In this document: positions 44,135 through 51,372 of the stretch, in pieces
How positions within the stretch are numbered: position 1 is the first letter of the stretch
Layout: each line of letters opens with the position of its first letter
Assembly (NCBI RefSeq): GCF_020216525.1
Contig: NZ_JAIWOY010000004.1
Coordinates: 314,106 to 378,105, forward strand
DNA from: Nocardioides nematodiphilus
GTDB lineage: Bacteria > Actinomycetota > Actinomycetes > Propionibacteriales > Nocardioidaceae
Length of the DNA: 64,000 bases
Reading direction: 5' to 3'
Notes under the pieces: generated by a model
Databases searched by the model: none
Seen by the model: only the letters and a program-made list of their open reading frames with translations
Told to the model about the DNA's origin: nothing
Position numbers and translations under genes: made by a program

Positions 44135-44722
44135 GTGGCTGATCCACAAACATCTCCTTCAAAGATCGCGCTGCGTGATCAGCTGCTGACCACGCGCCAC
44201 CGTCTCGCCGTCGTCGAGATCGGCGAGGCGGCTCGCGGTCTGGCCACCCACCTTCTCGCTCTCCCCGAGATGCGTCGGGCCGCCACGGTGGCGACCTACG
44301 TCTCGGTCGGCAGCGAGCCTGGTACAGGTCCCCTGATCGACGCGCTTCAAACCTCCGGCCGCCGGGTCCTTCTCCCCCGGCTGCTGCCGGACAACGACCT
44401 GGACTGGAGCGTGTACGAGGGGCCGGGCTCGCTCGTCAGTGCCGGCCGGGGGCTGTTGGAGCCCGCCGGTCGGCTCCTGGGCGTCGAGGCGATCGCGCAC
44501 GCCGACGTCGTGCTCGTGCCGGGGCTGGCGGTGGACGCGCACGGCAACCGGCTCGGACGAGGCGGCGGGTCGTACGACCGGGCGCTGGGCAGGGTGCCGG
44601 TCGGCACGATGACCTGCGTGCTGCTCTACGACCACGAGACCGGTCAGCCGGTCCCGGTCGAGCCGCACGACCGGCCGGTGGCGGCGGCCGCGACCCCCTC
44701 GGGAATCCTGCGCCTGCGCTGA
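44135..44722 (+). CDS. 5-formyltetrahydrofolate cyclo-ligase
   Basis: 195 residues from GTG 44135. Converts 5-formyl-THF to 5,10-methenyl-THF with ATP. KIALRDQLLTTRHRL at the N-terminus, DLDWSVYEGPGSL near residue 88, and the ATP/substrate motif VPGLAVDAHGNRLGRGGGSYDRAL near 128. Divergent from the UGPase gene and followed 76 bp later by the FmdB-like gene. Confidence 0.95.
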   Translation: MADPQTSPSKIALRDQLLTTRHRLAVVEIGEAARGLATHLLALPEMRRAATVATYVSVGSEPGTGPLIDALQTSGRRVLLPRLLPDNDLDWSVYEGPGSLVSAGRGLLEPAGRLLGVEAIAHADVVLVPGLAVDAHGNRLGRGGGSYDRALGRVPVGTMTCVLLYDHETGQPVPVEPHDRPVAAAATPSGILRLR

Positions 44723-44798
44723 GCGCTGTAAACTGGCAGTCGGCCGCGTTGAGTGCCAGCGGAGGCCATCGTTCGAGCGATACGTAAGAAGGAGCGTC

Positions 44799-45023
44799 GT
44801 GCCCACCTATCAGTACGCCTGCACCGAGTGCGGCCACGGATTCGACGCGGTCCAGAGCTTCTCCGACGACGCCCTGACCGTCTGCCCCGAGTGCCACGGC
44901 CGACTGCGCAAGGTGTTCAGCGCCGCCGGTGTGGTCTTCAAGGGCTCCGGCTTCTACCGCACCGACTCGCGCTCGGGCTCGGGGTCGACCTCGACCGCCG
45001 CGGCCTCCCCCAGCAGCGACTGA
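44799..45023 (+). CDS. FmdB-family zinc-ribbon protein
   Basis: 74 residues. A one-domain zinc ribbon: PTYQYACTECGHGFDAVQSF with the first CxxC, then CPECHGRLRKVFSAAGVVFKGSGFYRTD with the second. A Ser/Thr-rich tail follows. GTG start with AAGGAG upstream. These proteins accompany folate and MscL genes in many actinobacteria; their role is not established. Confidence 0.93.
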   Translation: MPTYQYACTECGHGFDAVQSFSDDALTVCPECHGRLRKVFSAAGVVFKGSGFYRTDSRSGSGSTSTAAASPSSD

Positions 45024-45099
45024 CGGTCTCGACGCTCCCAGGCCCGCATCCGGATCGCGGGCCTGTGGATAACGCGACGCACGAATCCGCGAGGCGTCC

Positions 45100-45105
45100 T
45101 ACCGT
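45100..45105 (+). promoter_or_regulatory. -10 box of the SAF gene
   Basis: TACCGT six bases before GTG 45112; predicted leaderless start. Confidence 0.5.
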
Positions 45106-45111
45106 CGAGGA

Positions 45112-45786
45112 GTGACCTCTCCTCTCGGGAACTCCGGACCGCTCGGGCGCGCAGCTCGGCGTCTGCGACGCCGCGTGCTGGCCCATCGACGGCTGCTCGG
45201 AGGACTGTGCGCGCTCCTCGCGGTCGTCCTCGCCCTCCAGGCCGCCCGCCCCGCCGAGCCGGCGAGCGCGTCTCTCACGATCGCGCGCCGCGACCTGCCC
45301 GCGGGCACGCGCCTCGGACCCGACGACCTGGCCAGCGTCCGGGTGCCGCCCGACGCCGTCCCGGTGGGCGCCGCCGCCGGCCCCGACCTCGCCGGCCGGG
45401 TGCTCGCCTCAGCCGTCCGACGGGGCGAGCCCGTCACCGACCTGCGCCTGGTCGGGCCCGCGCTGACGGCCGGGCGCCCCGGCCTGGTGGCCGTACCCGT
45501 GCGTCTGCCGGATCCCGAGATGGCGGCGCTGCTCCGGGTGGGTGATCACATCCGCCTGCTGGCGACCGACGCGGCCTCGGGGACCACCCGCGTGGTCGCT
45601 CCCGACGCCGAGGTGCTGGCCCTGCCCGGCCCACTCCCGACACGCGGGACGGCAACAGCCTCCGGAAACGGCGTCACGGACAGCCTCAGCGGACGTCTGA
45701 TCGTTGCGGGAGTCCCCGAGGACCTCGTCACACCGGTCACATCGGCATCGGTGAGGGACTTCCTCACCTACGCGTATCCACACTAG
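45112..45786 (+). CDS. SAF-domain protein (CpaB-like), membrane-anchored
   Basis: 224 residues from GTG 45112. One membrane helix at about 26-45 (RLLGGLCALLAVVLALQA), then an extracytoplasmic SAF domain (about 55-115: LTIARRDLPAGTRLGPDDL, then GRVLASAVRRGEPV) and an RcpC-like region (PVRLPDPEMAALLRVGDHIRL). CpaB/FlgA-type SAF proteins help assemble pilus or flagellar parts. No tad genes are near, so its role is open; it lies between FmdB and mscL. Confidence 0.85.
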   Translation: MTSPLGNSGPLGRAARRLRRRVLAHRRLLGGLCALLAVVLALQAARPAEPASASLTIARRDLPAGTRLGPDDLASVRVPPDAVPVGAAAGPDLAGRVLASAVRRGEPVTDLRLVGPALTAGRPGLVAVPVRLPDPEMAALLRVGDHIRLLATDAASGTTRVVAPDAEVLALPGPLPTRGTATASGNGVTDSLSGRLIVAGVPEDLVTPVTSASVRDFLTYAYPH

Positions 45787-45848
45787 GGTCGAGCCGTTTC
45801 ATCACTCGGGGGATCTCCCTTCATCCAACGATTCGGAGAGAAGTAGGA

Positions 45849-46217
45849 ATGAGCGGCTTCAAGAACTTCCTGTTGCGCGGCAATCTGATCGAGCTGGCCG
45901 TCGCGTTCATCATGGCGACCGCGTTCGCAGCCGTGGTGACCGCGACCGTCACGCTGATCATGGACCTGATCGGCAAGGTCGGAGGCACCCCGGACTTCTC
46001 GAACTACCACCCGGGTGGCGTCTCCGTGGGCGCCTGGCTGACGGCGCTGGTCACGTTCATCATCATGGCGGCGATCGTCTACTTCCTGATCGTGATGCCC
46101 TACACCGCCGCCAAGGAGCGCTACTTCCCGGCCAGCGACGAGCCCGGCACGCCCGAGGACGTCGCGCTGCTCACCGAGATCCGCGACCTCCTCGCTGCCC
46201 AGCAGCGCCAGATCTGA
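45849..46217 (+). CDS. mscL: Large-conductance mechanosensitive channel MscL
   Basis: 122 residues, pentameric channel that opens under hypo-osmotic stress. FKNFLLRGNLIELAVAFIMATAF is the N-terminal helix and TM1, ALVTFIIMAAIVYFLIVMPY is TM2, and a cytoplasmic helix with TEIRDLLAAQ follows. Slightly short but complete. A GGAGAGAAG upstream of ATG 45849 serves as ribosome site. A hairpin beyond the stop at 46236 serves as terminator. Confidence 0.96.
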   Translation: MSGFKNFLLRGNLIELAVAFIMATAFAAVVTATVTLIMDLIGKVGGTPDFSNYHPGGVSVGAWLTALVTFIIMAAIVYFLIVMPYTAAKERYFPASDEPGTPEDVALLTEIRDLLAAQQRQI

Positions 46218-46235
46218 TCAGACGCAGCGCACGCC

Positions 46236-46271
46236 AGGTGCCGTCTCACCCGCCGTGGTGAGGCGGCACCT
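46236..46271. terminator. Bidirectional hairpin between mscL and the 46246 gene
   Basis: Arms AGGTGCCGTCTCAC (46236-46249) and GTGAGGCGGCACCT (46258-46271) pair with one T-G step, 8-nt loop. The hairpin lies inside the last codons of the convergent small gene. Confidence 0.75.
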
Positions 46272-46431
46272 GTGCTTTCAGCCAGTCGTCGGAGCTCTGC
46301 GGCTCCCGCGCCCCGGCCTCGTCGCGGTCGTCGCTGGTCGACTCCGGCAGGACGTCGCCGAAGATCCGGGCGAGACGGCGCTTGCGCTCCCACTCCGACT
46401 CGGCCGGCCGGGGGTCGTGCTGCTCGCTCAT
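46246..46431 (-). CDS. Small conserved acidic/basic protein
   Basis: 61 residues: ESEWERKRRLARIFGDVLPE, a short acidic middle, then SSDDWLKAQVPPHHGG. The RRLARIFGDVLPETTxDE...DWxxxxxPPHH pattern recurs in actinobacteria next to LCP or division genes, as I recall it. Soluble, without Cys. Its ATG overlaps the LCP gene stop (ATGA), so it is made with the LCP enzyme. Function unknown. Confidence 0.85.
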   Translation of the reverse strand: MSEQHDPRPAESEWERKRRLARIFGDVLPESTSDDRDEAGAREPQSSDDWLKAQVPPHHGG

Positions 46432-47753
46432 GTGCAGAGCCCGGCCGACTCGAGCGCCTGCGTGTCCTCCGCGGAGCGGGTCGGCGTGCTCGTCGGGCCA
46501 CCGGACGGGCTGGAGCTCGCGTCGCCGCTGGGCGAGGTGCTCGGCGCGTCGCCGGCTCCGGCGCTCGTGCTCGCCGATGCCGAGGAGGAGGCGCCCGGCA
46601 GGTTGCTGACGTTGATCGAGCCCGAGGTCAGGCCGCGCGAGAGCGGTCGGTCGTTCTTGATCGCGTTCCAGACCTGGGCCGCCTGGGGCAGCCAGACGAC
46701 CCGGTTGGGATCAGCCGGGTCGTACTGCCACGGGATGGTGATGAACTTGATGTTGTTCAGGCCGATGCCCTGGAACTGCTGGGCGAGGCCGGCCAGCTTG
46801 CCGAGGTTCTTCAGGCCCGGGTCGACGGTCAGCGACTTGGTCGCCGCGTTGAGGAACTTCACGACCTTGATCGGGTTCGACAGGGTGTCGGAGGACAGCA
46901 CCTGACTGACCATCGAGCCGACGAACGCCTGCTGGCGCTTGATCCGGCCGAGGTCGGAGCCGTCGGTGCCGGGGATGTGGCGGATACGGACGTACTGCAG
47001 CGCCTGGTTCCCGGAGATCTTGCGGGTGCCGGCCGGCAGGTAGATGCCGTGCGCGCGGTCGTCCCAGGTCTGCGGGATGCACACCTTCACGCCGCCGATC
47101 GCGTCGACCATCGACTTGAACCCCTCGAAGTCGACCACCACGAAGTGGTCGACCCGGATGCCGGTGAGCTGCTCGACCTGCTCGATCGTGCATGCGGGCC
47201 CGCCGACCGAGAACGCCTCGTTCCACATGCCGTAGGCCGTCGAGCTGATCGAGCCGTCGGACTCCTTGCAGGCGGGCCGGTTGACCATCGAGTCGCGCGG
47301 GATCGAGATGCCGTACGCGTGCTTCCGGTCGGCCGAGAGATGCACCAGGATCGTGGTGTCGGAGCGCTGACCGCCCTCGGTCAGCCCGTCGATGTCGCAG
47401 CCCTGGCAGTCGCGGCTGTCCGAGCCCATCACCAGGATGTTGAGCGGACCGTCGGGGCCGGTGAAGACGCGCTCGGGCCGGTCGCCGACCATGTCCTGGG
47501 TCGCGTCGTACACGTGCAGATTGCCGTTGAGGTGGCGGTAGAGATAGGCCGCCGACAGGCCGGTCACCAGGACCAGCGCGACGAGCGAGGAGATGAGGAC
47601 CTTCGCCACCGTGTGACGTTTGCGCCGCTTGGCGCGGCGCTTGCCGGCCCGGGCGTCGCGGACGACCGTGTCCGTCGCGCGAGGAGCCGCGGCGATGGGT
47701 TCAGGAGCGGTGCCAGGGGATGCGAACGGCGCGCGCTGCTCTGCGTCGTACAT
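46428..47753 (-). CDS. LytR-CpsA-Psr (LCP) family glycopolymer ligase
   Basis: 441 residues. A basic N-terminal tail is followed by one membrane helix (about 51-70, VLISSLVALVLVTGLSAAYL) and the extracellular LCP domain (about 100-310): PLNILVMGSDSRD, GQRSDTTILVHLSAD, AYGISIPRDSMV, YVRIRH and RIKRQQAFVGSM, which carry the Asp and Arg residues that bind pyrophosphate lipids. It attaches teichoic-acid-like or arabinogalactan polymers to peptidoglycan. The Ser/Thr/Pro tail of about 50 residues ends in a Cys. Coupled to the 46246 gene. Confidence 0.94.
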   Translation of the reverse strand: MYDAEQRAPFASPGTAPEPIAAAPRATDTVVRDARAGKRRAKRRKRHTVAKVLISSLVALVLVTGLSAAYLYRHLNGNLHVYDATQDMVGDRPERVFTGPDGPLNILVMGSDSRDCQGCDIDGLTEGGQRSDTTILVHLSADRKHAYGISIPRDSMVNRPACKESDGSISSTAYGMWNEAFSVGGPACTIEQVEQLTGIRVDHFVVVDFEGFKSMVDAIGGVKVCIPQTWDDRAHGIYLPAGTRKISGNQALQYVRIRHIPGTDGSDLGRIKRQQAFVGSMVSQVLSSDTLSNPIKVVKFLNAATKSLTVDPGLKNLGKLAGLAQQFQGIGLNNIKFITIPWQYDPADPNRVVWLPQAAQVWNAIKNDRPLSRGLTSGSINVSNLPGASSSASASTSAGAGDAPSTSPSGDASSSPSGGPTSTPTRSAEDTQALESAGLCT

Positions 47754-47878
47754 CCATCACCGTCACTCGCGTCGGGGGCACTGTGTCATCGCTCGGATCA
47801 TCGGAGGCCGCGTCGCGGGCCTCCATGACCTTACGCGCGACCCCCAAAGTGTGCTGTCCGCTCGGCGGGTACGCCAAA

Positions 47879-47895
47879 ACACCGGCAGCCGGTGT
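47879..47895. promoter_or_regulatory. ACACCGGC-A-GCCGGTGT palindrome upstream of the LCP gene
   Basis: A perfect 8+1+8 palindrome about 125 bp upstream of the LCP start and 85 bp upstream of tRNA-Arg, in a 226-bp gap with no gene. It could be an operator; CCGGTGTG recurs at 47918-47925. Confidence 0.35.
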
Positions 47896-47979
47896 GCTAT
47901 GACGCCACACGCGAGGATCCGGTGTGACGGTACGGGTTGAGAGCTCCGACCGGGGTGGTGACAAGATGGGCCCCGCCCA

Positions 47980-48052
47980 GCCTCCGTAGCTCAGTGGATA
48001 GAGCGCCGCACTCCTAACGCGGGCGTCGCAGGTTCGATCCCTGCCGGGGGCA
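47980..48052 (+). tRNA. tRNA-Arg(CCT)
   Basis: 73-nt cloverleaf. The acceptor GCCTCCG pairs with CGGGGGC, discriminator A; CCA is not encoded. The D arm is GCTCAGTGGATAGAGC. The anticodon loop CTCCTAA gives CCT (codon AGG), and the T arm is GCAGG-TTCGATC-CCTGC. Position 31-39 is an A-C mismatch. It resembles the E. coli CCT isoacceptor. Confidence 0.94.
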
Positions 48053-48055
48053 CCC

Positions 48056-48070
48056 CGCCGCGTCGCGGCG
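48056..48070 (+). terminator. Short GC hairpin after tRNA-Arg
   Basis: CGCCGCG (48056-48062) and CGCGGCG (48064-48070) about one T. It starts 4 nt after the tRNA and also lies just past the stop of the convergent 48079 gene. Confidence 0.6.
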
Positions 48071-48078
48071 CCGCCACC

Positions 48079-48336
48079 TCAGTGGTTGCGCAGCTCCTCG
48101 ACCAGCTCGGACTTCCGCTTGTGCGAGTAGCCGTGCAGGCCCAGCTCCTTGGCGCGTTGGCGCAGGTGCGCGACCGTCCAGTCGTCGTACGATCCGGCCT
48201 TGCCGCCCTTGCGACCGACCGACGTGCTGCCGCGCGCGGCCACCGCGTTGGAGATCCGGGCGGCCTTCTCCTTGGAGTCGCCCTGGTCGCGCAGCTCCTC
48301 GTAGAGCTTCTCGTTCTTCAGGCTCGGATTCGGCAT
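48079..48336 (-). CDS. DUF7218/Rho-N-like small protein
   Basis: 85 residues. PSLKNEKLYEELRDQGDSKEKAARISNAVAARG is followed by a SAP/Rho-N-like helix pair, DDWTVAHLRQRAKELGLHGYSHKRKSELVEEL. The second part is a nucleic-acid-binding fold in Rho N-termini and DNA-repair proteins. Very basic middle (SVGRKGGKAG). Stop and start are spaced 3 bp from the upstream 48340 gene, so the two form a small operon. Cellular role unknown. Confidence 0.88.
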   Translation of the reverse strand: MPNPSLKNEKLYEELRDQGDSKEKAARISNAVAARGSTSVGRKGGKAGSYDDWTVAHLRQRAKELGLHGYSHKRKSELVEELRNH

Positions 48337-48339
48337 GGC

Positions 48340-48564
48340 TCACTCCCGTCCGTAGGGGTCGGTGGTGCCGTCCCAGTCGGACCCGCCGCTGCGGGGCCCG
48401 GTCTGGCCGGCGTCGTCGTGACCGCCCTCCGGGTGTGGGCGGCTCTCGTCACGCGCGATCTCCCGTGCGCGCCGCCGGTCGGCGAACGCGGCCAGCATCT
48501 GCACCGTCCCCGCCGCGAGGGCGAAGACGATGAAGATCAGGACGATGATCCACAGGGTCGTCAT
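48340..48564 (-). CDS. Small single-pass membrane protein
   Basis: 74 residues. Starts with a membrane helix (about 3-24, LWIIVLIFIVFALAAGTVQML), then a basic RRRAREIAR segment and a Gly/Asp/Ser-rich tail. Co-transcribed with the 48079 gene. I do not recognise a family. Confidence 0.7.
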   Translation of the reverse strand: MTTLWIIVLIFIVFALAAGTVQMLAAFADRRRAREIARDESRPHPEGGHDDAGQTGPRSGGSDWDGTTDPYGRE

Positions 48565-48710
48565 GACCCTGAAGTAACCGGGACCGGCGCCGGCATGCCC
48601 CCGTGTGAGATTCGGCGGACGGGGTACTTACCGGCTCGTGCTCCAGCAGATCACCGCGCACGCCAGACTCTGGCTCGCCGCGCAGCTCGCCCCCGCGGCG
48701 GAGCGCTCGC

Positions 48711-49901
48711 TCAGTCCTCGATCGTCTCGAAGCGGATTCCCGCCCGCTGCAATCGACCCAACAGCGCATCGCCCATCGCGACGGCGGTGGTGACCGAGCC
48801 CGCCGTGGGCGGGTTGTCGTCGAGCGCCAGGCAGAGGGCCGCCTCGGCGAGCATCCTCGCGGTCTCGGTGTAGCCGGGGTCGCCGCCGGAGACGCGGGTG
48901 TGGGCCGTGCGGCCGTCTCCCTCGGCGACGAAGTCGACGGTGAACCACGACGCTGCCCGACGGGCCTCGCTCGGGCCCTCCCCCTGCGGCATCCGGTTAC
49001 CCAGCCAGCGCCGGACCGGCCCGATCTGAGCGGCCGCGACCAGGGCGCTGACACCCACGGCGCCACCGACCGCGTAGTGCAGGGTCTTGGTGCCGGCGTA
49101 GTGGGAGTAGCGGAAGTCGGTGCCGAAGACAGGAAGCGCCGCTGCGCTGCGGACCACGATCGCGGGGTCGACGGTGGGCAGCGGGAGCAGGAAGTAGCCC
49201 AGCGTCGCATCTCGGGTCGGGCGGCCCGCGACGGCCTTGGCCCGGCGCCCGGTCGGGCGCGGCTCGACCTGCTTGCGCGCGATCGCCGCGGCGCGCAGCT
49301 GGCGGGCCCGGGCGAACTGACCGAGCGCGGAGTGGAAGGTGCCGCCCGAGGCGAGGGCGCCGGTGCGCACGACACCGCGCATGGTGACCGCACCGCTCGC
49401 GCCGAGCTGCTGCGCGGTGTACAGCGCGCCGAGGTCGTGCGGGATGGAGTCGAAGCCGCAGGCGTGCACGAGGCGGCCCCCGGTGCGCTCGGCGGTCTCG
49501 TGGTAGCGGACGTACATGGTGTCGATGAACTCCGGCTCACCGGTGAGGTCGACGTAGTCGGTGCCGGCCTCGGCACACGCGCGCACCAACGGCTCGCCGT
49601 GCTCGAGGTAGGGCCCGACCGTGGTGATGACCACCCGCGCCCGCGCCGCGACCGCGGCCAGGCTGGCGGGGTCGGTGGCGTCGGCGGACAGCAGCTCCAG
49701 GTCCGCGAGATCGTCGCCGAAACGGGCGACGAGGCCGTCCCGTACGGCGGCCAGCTTGGCCGGGTTGCGGCCCGCCAACGCCCAGCGCAGGTCCTGAGGA
49801 CCGCCTTCCCGCGTCACCGTCCGAGCGAGGTAGTCGGCCGTGAGGGCGCCGGTGAAACCGGTCGCGCCGAAGAGGACCAGGTCGAGATCGCGGTCTGCCA
49901 T
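48711..49901 (-). CDS. Saccharopine-dehydrogenase-like / trans-acting enoyl reductase family protein
   Basis: 396 residues. Rossmann motif LVLFGATGFTGALTADYL at the N-terminus, then ALAGRNPAKLAAV, TTVGPYLEHGEPLVRACAEAGTDYVDLTGEP and HACGFDSIPHDLGAL. These mark the group around mycobacterial Rv2449c and the trans-acting enoyl reductase of phthiocerol synthesis. Substrate here unknown; no polyketide synthase is near. ATG 49901 (MADRDLDL) is used, and an ATG three codons upstream exists. Confidence 0.9.
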   Translation of the reverse strand: MADRDLDLVLFGATGFTGALTADYLARTVTREGGPQDLRWALAGRNPAKLAAVRDGLVARFGDDLADLELLSADATDPASLAAVAARARVVITTVGPYLEHGEPLVRACAEAGTDYVDLTGEPEFIDTMYVRYHETAERTGGRLVHACGFDSIPHDLGALYTAQQLGASGAVTMRGVVRTGALASGGTFHSALGQFARARQLRAAAIARKQVEPRPTGRRAKAVAGRPTRDATLGYFLLPLPTVDPAIVVRSAAALPVFGTDFRYSHYAGTKTLHYAVGGAVGVSALVAAAQIGPVRRWLGNRMPQGEGPSEARRAASWFTVDFVAEGDGRTAHTRVSGGDPGYTETARMLAEAALCLALDDNPPTAGSVTTAVAMGDALLGRLQRAGIRFETIED

Positions 49902-50002
49902 GTGGCCCACTCTGGCACGGATGCATACCCAATCTGGTCTAGACCGAGGGGTGCCGGAGCGCGTGACCTCGATTCACATGTTTCGTTGTCAGTCCAGGTG
50001 GG

Positions 50003-50030
50003 TAAGTCTCACCTCGAGATCTGCCGTAAG
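50003..50030 (+). promoter_or_regulatory. Possible FliA/WhiG-type promoter before the 50045 gene
   Basis: TAAG (50003-50006), 16 nt, GCCGTAAG (50023-50030) against TAAA-N15/16-GCCGATAA. The start would leave under 10 nt before GTG 50045, putting the GGGAGGAA ribosome site at or before the transcript start, so this is weaker than the cheA promoter. Confidence 0.3.
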
Positions 50031-50044
50031 GGGAGGAAGCAGCA

Positions 50045-50395
50045 GTGGAGCGACTCGATCTCGACCTCAATGCGTTCAGCCGTCGTGCCGGCTCGATGGA
50101 GGTCGCGCACTCGACCACCCGGCTCGCGCGTGGCCTGGAGCCCGGTGAGCGAGTACTGGTCCGCGACGGCGAGGAGTACCTGATCGCGACCGTTCGCGAC
50201 ATCAGCTTCGACCTGACCGACACCCACTACCGCCTCGAGCTCGGCGCCGCGGTCACCCACGACGACGTCGCCATGCTGCTCGCCGAGACCTCCGGGTCGG
50301 GCCCGATCGACCTGAGCGCCGTCCTGGGACTGCTCCGCGACGCCCGTCACCTCGCCTCGCGCCGCTCCTACCTGGCCGACGCCGTCACGCCCTAG
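50045..50395 (+). CDS. Conserved hypothetical protein at the edge of the motility region
   Basis: 116 residues from GTG 50045, with GGGAGGAA upstream. A small beta-rich core, LEPGERVLVRDGEEYLIATVRDISFDLTDTHYRLELG, looks like an SH3-type barrel. A helical tail (DLSAVLGLLRDARHLASRRSYLAD) follows. No membrane segment and no Cys. I do not recognise the family. A GGAGGGC/GCCCTCC hairpin (50407-50426) follows the stop. It borders the chemotaxis block and may belong to it. Confidence 0.8.
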   Translation: MERLDLDLNAFSRRAGSMEVAHSTTRLARGLEPGERVLVRDGEEYLIATVRDISFDLTDTHYRLELGAAVTHDDVAMLLAETSGSGPIDLSAVLGLLRDARHLASRRSYLADAVTP

Positions 50396-50537
50396 CGGCT
50401 GCCCGAGGAGGGCGACACGGCCCTCCACTGTTCCTCGTATAGTCCGTTCGGGCCATCTTCCCTGGTCCTATCCGGACGAATGGCCGTGACCGTGCACCTG
50501 ATTCCGCGGTGGGCCGCTCCTCAAGGACAATGGTCCT

Positions 50538-51251
50538 ATGCAGGACGGTCAGATTCGCGTTTTCCTCGTCGACGATCACGAGATCGTGCGCCGCGGCGTG
50601 CGCAGCATGCTCGAGGCGGAGGGCGACATCCAGGTCGTCGGTGAAGCCGGCACGGCGCGCGACGCGCTGCCGGCGATCCTCGCTCTCGCTCCGGACGTCT
50701 GCGTCCTCGACGCCCAGCTCCCCGACGGCTCCGGCATCGACATCTGCCGCCAGATGCGCGAGGCCAACCCGGACATCAAGGGCCTGATCCTGACAAGCTA
50801 CGACGACGAGCAGGCCATTACCTCCGCGATCCTCGCGGGCGCCGCTGGCTACGTCCTCAAGCAGATCGAGGGCAACAGCCTGGTCAGCGGCATCCGGCTG
50901 GTCGCCAGCGGTCACACGCTCATCGACCCGGTGATCGCGTCCCGGGTGGTGCAGCAGGTCCAGTTCCACCGCCGCGCGTTCGACGTGCTCTCCGAGCTCA
51001 CCCCCCAGCAGAGCAAGATCCTCTTCCTCATCGCCGAGGGCCTGACCAACCGGCAGATCGCCGAGCGGCTGTTCCTCGCCGAGAAGACGGTCAAGAACCA
51101 CGTCACCGGCCTGCTCGCCCGCCTCGGCGTGCAGCACCGCACCCAGGCCGCTGTGCTCGCGCACCGACTGCGCGACGGCAGCGGCAGCTCGCTGCCGGCA
51201 CCGCGGCGCGCGGGCGACCTCGACGCGCCGCGTTCGCCTGTCCGCGGCTGA
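50538..51251 (+). CDS. NarL/FixJ-type response regulator, orphan
   Basis: 237 residues. Receiver domain about 5-120: VFLVDDHEIVRRGV with the acidic pair, phospho-acceptor Asp58 in CVLDAQLPDGSG, Thr/Ser switch in LTSYDDE, and LK near residue 110. LuxR-type helix-turn-helix about 150-215: LTPQQSKILFLIAEGLTNRQIAERLFLAEKTVKNHVTGLLARLG. No histidine kinase gene adjoins it, unlike most NarL-type genes. It resembles DevR-like regulators. A terminator at 51289 ends the transcript. Confidence 0.94.
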   Translation: MQDGQIRVFLVDDHEIVRRGVRSMLEAEGDIQVVGEAGTARDALPAILALAPDVCVLDAQLPDGSGIDICRQMREANPDIKGLILTSYDDEQAITSAILAGAAGYVLKQIEGNSLVSGIRLVASGHTLIDPVIASRVVQQVQFHRRAFDVLSELTPQQSKILFLIAEGLTNRQIAERLFLAEKTVKNHVTGLLARLGVQHRTQAAVLAHRLRDGSGSSLPAPRRAGDLDAPRSPVRG

Positions 51252-51288
51252 GCCGGGACACCTGAGCTTTTCCACTCCTGGGAGGGAG

Positions 51289-51326
51289 AAGCCCGGGAAG
51301 GCTGCCCCCGCAGCCTTTCCGGGCTT
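51289..51326. terminator. Hairpin terminator between response regulator and chemoreceptor 1
   Basis: 17-bp arms (51289-51305 and 51310-51326; AAGCCCGGGAAGGCTGC and its complement but for one position) with a CCCC loop, between convergent genes. Confidence 0.85.
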
Positions 51327-51372
51327 GAACGTCTCCGCCGGCCGGCGCCGATCCCGGCGCCGGCCTCTGCGG

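Noticed and set aside
47701..47964. 87-codon minus frame upstream of the LCP gene
   Set aside because: It overlaps the LCP start, has no ribosome site and no recognisable domain, and covers the promoter region.
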